From NCBI GenBank assembly GCA_963529855.1, contig CAURZK010000003.1, positions 248,001 through 312,000 on the forward strand: 64,000 nt of DNA, in the 5' to 3' direction. Below are positions 59,283 through 64,000 of this stretch, piece by piece; position 1 is the first letter of the stretch, and every line of letters begins with the position of its first letter. Below the pieces are notes generated by a model that saw only the letters and a list, made by a program, of their open reading frames with translations, ran no database searches and was not told where the DNA came from. Source of the stretch: 34-65-8 sp963529855 (lineage in GTDB: Bacteria > Pseudomonadota > Alphaproteobacteria > Sphingomonadales > Sphingomonadaceae). The translations under genes were made by a program, and so were the position numbers.

Positions 59283-60370
59283 TATCTTTCATTGATCTGG
59301 CCGCCCAGCAGGCGCGACTGAAGCCGGAAATAGATGCGGCGATCGCCCGTGTCCTCGCTCACGGGCAATACATTCTGGGCCCAGAAGTCGGGGAGCTTGA
59401 AGAGCGCCTGGCTAGCTATACGGGCGCGAAGCACTGCATTACCTGCGCCAATGGGACGGATGCATTGCAGATTGCACTGATGGCATTGGGGGTCGGACCA
59501 GGCGACGAAGTGATTACTCCGGGCTTCAGTTACATTGCGACGGCTGAAGCTGCCGTGCTGTTAGGCGCCAAGGTCGTCTATGTCGATATCGACCCTATCT
59601 CGTTCAATATGGATCCTGCCGGACTGGCCGCGGCCATTACGCCGCGCACCAAGGCAATCATCCCGGTCTCGCTATACGGACAGACGGCGGACCTCGATGC
59701 AATCAATCTGATTGCCGCAGAAGGCGGAATTCCCGTGATCGAAGACGGCGCCCAGAGTTTTGGCGGCAGCGACGCCGGACGCAAATCCTGCAACCTATCG
59801 CTTATCGGCTGTACCAGTTTCTTTCCGTCGAAACCGCTGGGCTGCTACGGCGACGGCGGCGCGATATTTACCTCGGACGATGGGTTGGCAACAACGCTGC
59901 GCCAAATTGCTCGCCATGGGCAGGAGCGGCGCTATTTCCATGTCCGGGTGGGGGTCAACAGTCGGCTCGATACGTTACAAGCCGCGGTGCTGTTGCCGAA
60001 ATTAGCAATTTTGGATGACGAGATCCAAGCGCGCCAACGCGTCGCTGCGCGTTATGACGAGGCGTTCGGCCCGGCGGGCATCGACACTCCCTCGATACCG
60101 GACCATCGGGTGACCGCATGGGCGCAGTACACCATCCGCGTGGCGGACCGGGAGCGCGTTGAATCACGACTCAAGGCAGCCGAGGTTCCATCGGTTGTCC
60201 ACTACCCGCTTCCACTGAACCGGCAGCCGGCCGTGGCGGACCCCGGGGCGAGTCTTCCCCATGGCGACCGGGCGGCCGAACAAGTTTTAAGCCTGCCCAT
60301 GCATCCCTATCTCGAAGCCGACTTGCAGGATCGGGTCATTAAGGCTGTCCAGCAAGCGGTTGGTGGCTGA
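59279..60370 (+). CDS. wbpE: DegT/DnrJ/EryC1 aminotransferase (WbpE type)
   Basis: 363 residues; GTG start overlapping the wbpD stop. PLP fold type I: C-A-N-G-T-D-A-L phosphate loop, I-E-D-G-A-Q-S-F-G cofactor block and the PLP lysine at residue 185 in F-P-S-K-P-L-G-C-Y-G-D-G-G-A. It transfers an amino group from glutamate to the 3-keto sugar made by WbpB, and the 2-oxoglutarate released can serve as the oxidant of WbpB. The next gene follows after 54 bases. Confidence 0.9.
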   Translation: MISFIDLAAQQARLKPEIDAAIARVLAHGQYILGPEVGELEERLASYTGAKHCITCANGTDALQIALMALGVGPGDEVITPGFSYIATAEAAVLLGAKVVYVDIDPISFNMDPAGLAAAITPRTKAIIPVSLYGQTADLDAINLIAAEGGIPVIEDGAQSFGGSDAGRKSCNLSLIGCTSFFPSKPLGCYGDGGAIFTSDDGLATTLRQIARHGQERRYFHVRVGVNSRLDTLQAAVLLPKLAILDDEIQARQRVAARYDEAFGPAGIDTPSIPDHRVTAWAQYTIRVADRERVESRLKAAEVPSVVHYPLPLNRQPAVADPGASLPHGDRAAEQVLSLPMHPYLEADLQDRVIKAVQQAVGG

Positions 60371-60424
60371 GCGAAGGAGGATCGTGGCACCGTCTTCGCT
60401 TGTGCGGCCTCAGGAGAAGTTCGT

Positions 60425-61567
60425 TTGAAGATCGTACACATCTGTTTGGCGAATTATTTTGCCGACGATCAATTGTATCAGGAAAATCAACTTGTTCGCA
60501 GACACGTGGCTGGCGGGCACGAGGTTGTGGTGATCGCCTCTACCGAAACCTTCAATGCCAATGGGCGCGTCACCTATACCCAGCCGGACGACTATATGGG
60601 CGTCGAGGGCGCGCGTGTGATCCGCCTGCCCTATCGCCGATTCCTTCCCCATGCCGCGATGCGCAAACTCCGGTTGCATCCCGGTGTCGGACGCCTGCTC
60701 GACGAGATCGCACCAGACGTGATAATGTTCCACGGTATCGCTGGCTTCGAGATGCTGACCGTCTCTCGCTATGCTCGCAATCATCCCCATGTTGTGTTTC
60801 ACATCGACAGCCACGCCGATGCCGTGAACAGCGCGCGAAGCTGGGTCTCGAGGGTGTTGTTACACGGGTTTTATTACCGGCCCATCTTGCGCCGCGCGAT
60901 GCGGGCGTCGGGGCCGCTGCTGTGCGTATCGCTATCCGTCCTGGAGTTTGCGGCCGGAACCTACCGGGTTCCCCGCGAGCGCCTCGAGTTCTATCCCTTG
61001 GGGGGAACGGTCCCTGATCCCGACGAGTATTCGGCCCTTCGAATGCGAGCGCGGGCGAAATTGCGGCTAGGTGATGACGAGATTATGATCGTGCAGTCGG
61101 GGAAACAAGGTGGCGCCAAGCGATTGCCAGAGACATTGCGGGCCTTGGCGGCGGTTCCCGACAAGCGGCTAAAGCTCTTCATCGCCGGTGTGCTGCAAAG
61201 CGACATCGAGCAAGAGTGCCGCGATCTCATCGCCGCGGATTCCCGTGTGTCTTTCATGGGCTGGCAGGAGTCGGGCGACTTGCATGAATTGCTGTGTGCG
61301 GCCGATATCTACCTGCAGCCCGGAACCCAGTCCGCTACGATGCAGCATAGTTTGTGCTGCAGTTGCGCCGTCATTCTGCACGACGAGCCCGCGCATGTGC
61401 CTTACTTACGGGACAATGGTTGGCTCGTTCGAACCCAAGAAGATATTGAGCAAGCTTTGATTGCCGCCGGGTCCGAGAATCTACTATTGATGGGGATCCG
61501 GTCGAAGGAGCTTGCCATGGAGATGCTGGACTATCGCATGCTCGCGCACCGAGTTCTCGAACGGTGA
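60425..61567 (+). CDS. glycosyltransferase, GT4-like
   Basis: 380 residues; TTG start with AGGAG eight bases upstream. A GT-B fold is indicated by the N-terminal M-K-I-V-H-I strand, I-V-Q-S-G-K as the hinge to the second domain, and a C-terminal donor-binding region with Q-P-G-T-Q-S-A-T-M-Q-H-S, resembling the E-x7-E region of GT4 enzymes but with Gln and Ser in place of the glutamates. It should add a sugar on the cytoplasmic side to the lipid-linked repeat unit. It overlaps the polymerase gene by GTGA. Confidence 0.8.
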   Translation: MKIVHICLANYFADDQLYQENQLVRRHVAGGHEVVVIASTETFNANGRVTYTQPDDYMGVEGARVIRLPYRRFLPHAAMRKLRLHPGVGRLLDEIAPDVIMFHGIAGFEMLTVSRYARNHPHVVFHIDSHADAVNSARSWVSRVLLHGFYYRPILRRAMRASGPLLCVSLSVLEFAAGTYRVPRERLEFYPLGGTVPDPDEYSALRMRARAKLRLGDDEIMIVQSGKQGGAKRLPETLRALAAVPDKRLKLFIAGVLQSDIEQECRDLIAADSRVSFMGWQESGDLHELLCAADIYLQPGTQSATMQHSLCCSCAVILHDEPAHVPYLRDNGWLVRTQEDIEQALIAAGSENLLLMGIRSKELAMEMLDYRMLAHRVLER

Positions 61568-62985
61568 GCTACGCAGATAGCTCGAGCGAGGCGCATTCAA
61601 GCCCCCCGCCCTCAGAAACCCAACCTGCTGACCAAGGAGGTGGAGCGCCCACAATCTTTCCGGCATTTGGTCGCGCCATCGCTGCTCTAACATATGCACT
61701 TCTCTACAACTTTGTATACGAAGTTTACCTATTTCCACAATTTGAGTACTTTGGTTTTCGTAATTACGAAGATAGTCTCTTCGTAATTAGTCTGGGAATA
61801 GGGGCAGTTGTTTTGGCTGCCATGGGACTGCCAGGAAAAATTAGAGTAGCCTCTGATTTCTGCTCATGGAGCATATTTATTTTGATATATGTTCCCGCCA
61901 TAATCACTATCGCTAAATCTGGAACACTGAGGGATAACGGCGCAGAAATCCTGATTGCCTCACTATTAGCATCTCAGTTGCTATTGAGTACAATTCCGAG
62001 ATTTTTTCGGATCCGAGAGATGGCACTCCCGTCATTGCGCGGCATCGCCAGCCCCTCTTTCCTTTCCACGGTTTGTCTCATTTTTTCAGCCGTATTGGTG
62101 GCGCGCTTTTATGGCATTATGAGCCTCGCTGGGTTCGATGATATTTACATCCAAAGAGAAAACGCTTCAATCGGCGAGGCGGGGTTCATTTTTGGCTATA
62201 TCGTGCTTTGGCAAACTTATGCGCTCGCGCCATTATTGATTGCTGCAGCATTCTACAGTGGCAATAGGTTTTATTTAATTCCTCCGGTCATCAGCCTGGT
62301 AGTAATTTATTTGATTACGGCTGCAAAGATAACGATTTTTATCTATGCTATTATCTTTTTTGTATATGTCTTGAGCCGGCTCGGTGCCTTTCGAAGGCCC
62401 ACCATGCTCATGTTGATCGCGGTTGGGCCGTTGGCAATAGGGGCGCTGTTATTTTTACTTTTGGGGTCTGTGTTGGAAGGTCCGCTAATGATCGGGACTA
62501 GCGTGATTATTATGCGTGGAATTGCAGTGCAAGGCATGTTGACTAATCTCTACGCCGAATTTTTTGTAAATAATCCCTATACATTTTTCTCGCATATCAA
62601 TATTGTCTCTTACTTTGTCGATTACCCATACGAAGAGCCTTTAAGCGTCGAGCTGAGTTACTATCTAATTGGTAACGGAAATGCAGGTGCGAACTCTAGT
62701 TTTTGGTCTACTGATGGAATAGCTGCGGGTGGCAGCTTGGGTGTTGTAATAATCGGAATTGTGGTCGGGCTCATATTTGTCGTCATGAATTCTCTTATGA
62801 GGGGTGTTGATATCGTTTTCGCTTCTTTGTCTTTGATGCCCTTTGTGATGGCGTTGGCCAACGTATCGGTTTTTACTACGCTTTTAAGCGCTGGCGGTCT
62901 GATCGTGTTTCTTTTGGCCGCTCCACTTTTCGATCGACTCCGTGAACTGGCAAGCCAAACTAGACATCGCCGTTTGGGTCCATGA
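61564..62985 (+). CDS. O-antigen/capsule repeat-unit polymerase, Wzy-like
   Basis: 473 residues; GTG start overlapping the glycosyltransferase stop. A Ser/Pro-rich N-terminal tail (about 1-30) is followed by about twelve hydrophobic helices and one large loop. The late segment N-A-G-A-N-S-S-F-W-S-T-D-G-I-A is like the N-x-N-x-x-F-x-x-x-G motif found in oligosaccharide repeat-unit polymerases. Third positions are AT-rich in the membrane part, unlike the core genome. It would join lipid-linked repeats in the periplasm, next to a Wzx-like gene in the same direction. Confidence 0.82.
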   Translation: MSYADSSSEAHSSPPPSETQPADQGGGAPTIFPAFGRAIAALTYALLYNFVYEVYLFPQFEYFGFRNYEDSLFVISLGIGAVVLAAMGLPGKIRVASDFCSWSIFILIYVPAIITIAKSGTLRDNGAEILIASLLASQLLLSTIPRFFRIREMALPSLRGIASPSFLSTVCLIFSAVLVARFYGIMSLAGFDDIYIQRENASIGEAGFIFGYIVLWQTYALAPLLIAAAFYSGNRFYLIPPVISLVVIYLITAAKITIFIYAIIFFVYVLSRLGAFRRPTMLMLIAVGPLAIGALLFLLLGSVLEGPLMIGTSVIIMRGIAVQGMLTNLYAEFFVNNPYTFFSHINIVSYFVDYPYEEPLSVELSYYLIGNGNAGANSSFWSTDGIAAGGSLGVVIIGIVVGLIFVVMNSLMRGVDIVFASLSLMPFVMALANVSVFTTLLSAGGLIVFLLAAPLFDRLRELASQTRHRRLGP

Positions 62986-63054
62986 CAACGCGGTCCCATC
63001 AGATTGACGGAGTGTCGGTTGCTAAGCCGAGCGTTCGTGGCAACGGTCCGGCGG

Positions 63055-64000
63055 ATGTACACAAGACGCTGGTTGAAGGAAATTTATCGTCGCTCCGGTT
63101 GGTTCCGGTCCGCTGCTGCGATCCGGGGCGAGAGCACGCCGGGCGCTAGAAGGGTGATCCGTCGAGATCTGCTTGTGGCATTGGGGGGAATTGGTGGCGG
63201 CCACCTGTTGCTCTTGATTGCTATGCCGTTTCTGGCACGAGCGTTTGGTCCGTCTTCCTTCGGAACCTTCGCCGTGGTCGTTTCGATCGCCGGGATAATC
63301 GCCACTGTCGCTGCGCTTCGTTTCGATCTCGCGGTCGTGAGCGCAGCCGATGAAGATGTGAACGCGCTGACCCGTTCCAGCTTTCTGCTGCCCATTTTTG
63401 TGGTTCCGCTGGCGCTGACTGTGTTGGCATTCGGATTGGCGCTGCCTTGGGGCAGTGCCATGCCCTTCGACCTAAACGAACTCCTGCTGATTGGACCGAT
63501 TGCGCTGTTTCAAGGTCTGGCCTTAGTCGGAATGGCCCTTGGCACCAGGCTGGGGGCGTTTCCTACTGTCGCCGCAATGAAGATCCTACAGCCGACGGCG
63601 TTCGCCCTGACTGCGCTGCTCGTGATCAAAGAACTTTCGCTCGCGATGGCTGTCGGATGGGCGGTTGCTTGCCTTGTCGCTATCCGATTGGTCTGGAGGG
63701 TCCCCTTCCTACGAGGATGGCGGAGCAGTTGGCGTATCACCAAACGGCTGTGGCGGTTCCCCGCTATATCGATGCCGATGGCATTGCTCGATGCTCTGGC
63801 ATTGGCGCTGCCATTGTTGGTGATTGCATCGAGTTATGGCGACGAAGCGGCGGGTAACTATTCCCAGGTCCAGCGCCTGTTGGGAGCTCCATTGGCGCTG
63901 GTGGCGATGGCAGGCAGCCAGGTTTTCATGAAATACGCCGGGGATCATTTCCGCGCCGCCGAGCCGGTTACGCCGTTGATACGGCGCTTCGCCTTCGCTA
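63055..64000 (+). CDS. oligosaccharide flippase, Wzx/MATE-like, truncated by the window edge
   Basis: At least 315 residues to the right edge; the gene continues. After a basic N-terminal segment (T-R-R-W-L-K-E-I-Y-R-R) helices begin with L-V-A-L-G-G-I-G-G-G-H-L-L-L-L, F-G-P-S-S-F-G-T-F-A-V and further pairs of membrane segments as in the polysaccharide_synt family. It would flip the lipid-linked repeat to the periplasm for the Wzy-like polymerase. The ATG at 63055 is preferred; TTG at 63007 or GTG at 63037 in the same frame are alternatives. The ATG at 62982 that overlaps the previous stop opens a different frame closing at 63149. Confidence 0.75.
   Translation, partial: MYTRRWLKEIYRRSGWFRSAAAIRGESTPGARRVIRRDLLVALGGIGGGHLLLLIAMPFLARAFGPSSFGTFAVVVSIAGIIATVAALRFDLAVVSAADEDVNALTRSSFLLPIFVVPLALTVLAFGLALPWGSAMPFDLNELLLIGPIALFQGLALVGMALGTRLGAFPTVAAMKILQPTAFALTALLVIKELSLAMAVGWAVACLVAIRLVWRVPFLRGWRSSWRITKRLWRFPAISMPMALLDALALALPLLVIASSYGDEAAGNYSQVQRLLGAPLALVAMAGSQVFMKYAGDHFRAAEPVTPLIRRFAFA

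Overview
The window is chromosomal DNA of a GC-rich alphaproteobacterium, most likely a sphingomonad (Sphingomonadales, Erythrobacteraceae-like). The evidence is an alphaproteobacterial bc1 operon (petABC), a SciP/DUF1153 cell-cycle regulator, a purE-purK-folA-ribF-ileS-lspA-DUF3035 run, general-stress (EcfG-type) promoter motifs, and dense packing with 1- or 4-base overlaps. No rRNA, CRISPR array, transposase or integrase was seen. Two tRNA genes are present, Thr-GGT and Gly-TCC.

Layout. (1) 1-7,020 is a first surface-polysaccharide locus. It has the tail of wecB, wecC (UDP-ManNAcA supply) and, on the opposite strand, an export set: O-antigen polymerase/ligase, Wza-like outer-membrane lipoprotein, Wzc-like co-polymerase/tyrosine kinase and a helical-repeat protein. 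(2) 7,280-50,059 is core genome: fabI, a YihY membrane protein, a CbpA-type J-protein, pdxH, a CDF cation exporter, a PhzF isomerase, a serine hydrolase, mnmA, sciP, an RND efflux pair, etfBA, sucC, a CysQ-like phosphatase, an OmpA-like lipoprotein and a CBS-domain membrane protein. These are followed by the long gpmA-to-DUF3035 run on the minus strand, two bacterial PH-domain proteins, threonine aldolase, pepN, pgeF, petABC and apt. (3) 50,060-64,000, immediately after tRNA-Gly, is an AT-richer, looser accessory region. It carries a second polysaccharide locus: a WbpM/CapD-type dehydratase, a methyltransferase, a D-2-hydroxyglutarate-dehydrogenase-like flavoenzyme, a WbpA-WbpB-WbpD-WbpE cassette, a glycosyltransferase, a Wzy-like polymerase and a Wzx-like flippase that runs off the right edge.

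How the parts work together. The right-hand locus should make UDP-2,3-diacetamido-2,3-dideoxy-glucuronic acid (WbpA, B, E, D) and probably a 4-keto-6-deoxy-HexNAc (WbpM-like). This resembles the sugar chemistry of Pseudomonas aeruginosa B-band O-antigens. WbpB-type enzymes regenerate NAD+ by reducing 2-oxoglutarate to 2-hydroxyglutarate, so the FAD-linked 2-hydroxyacid dehydrogenase just upstream could return that by-product to 2-oxoglutarate. This proposed redox loop is the most interesting hypothesis in the window. Other notable signals are three GGAAC-N16/17-CGTT promoters placed before stress-type genes, a roughly 200-bp intergenic inverted repeat, a Gly-Tyr hexanucleotide repeat in the Wzc tail, an RND permease with about 110 extra residues, and a run of consecutive GTG/TTG-started genes in the accessory operon.
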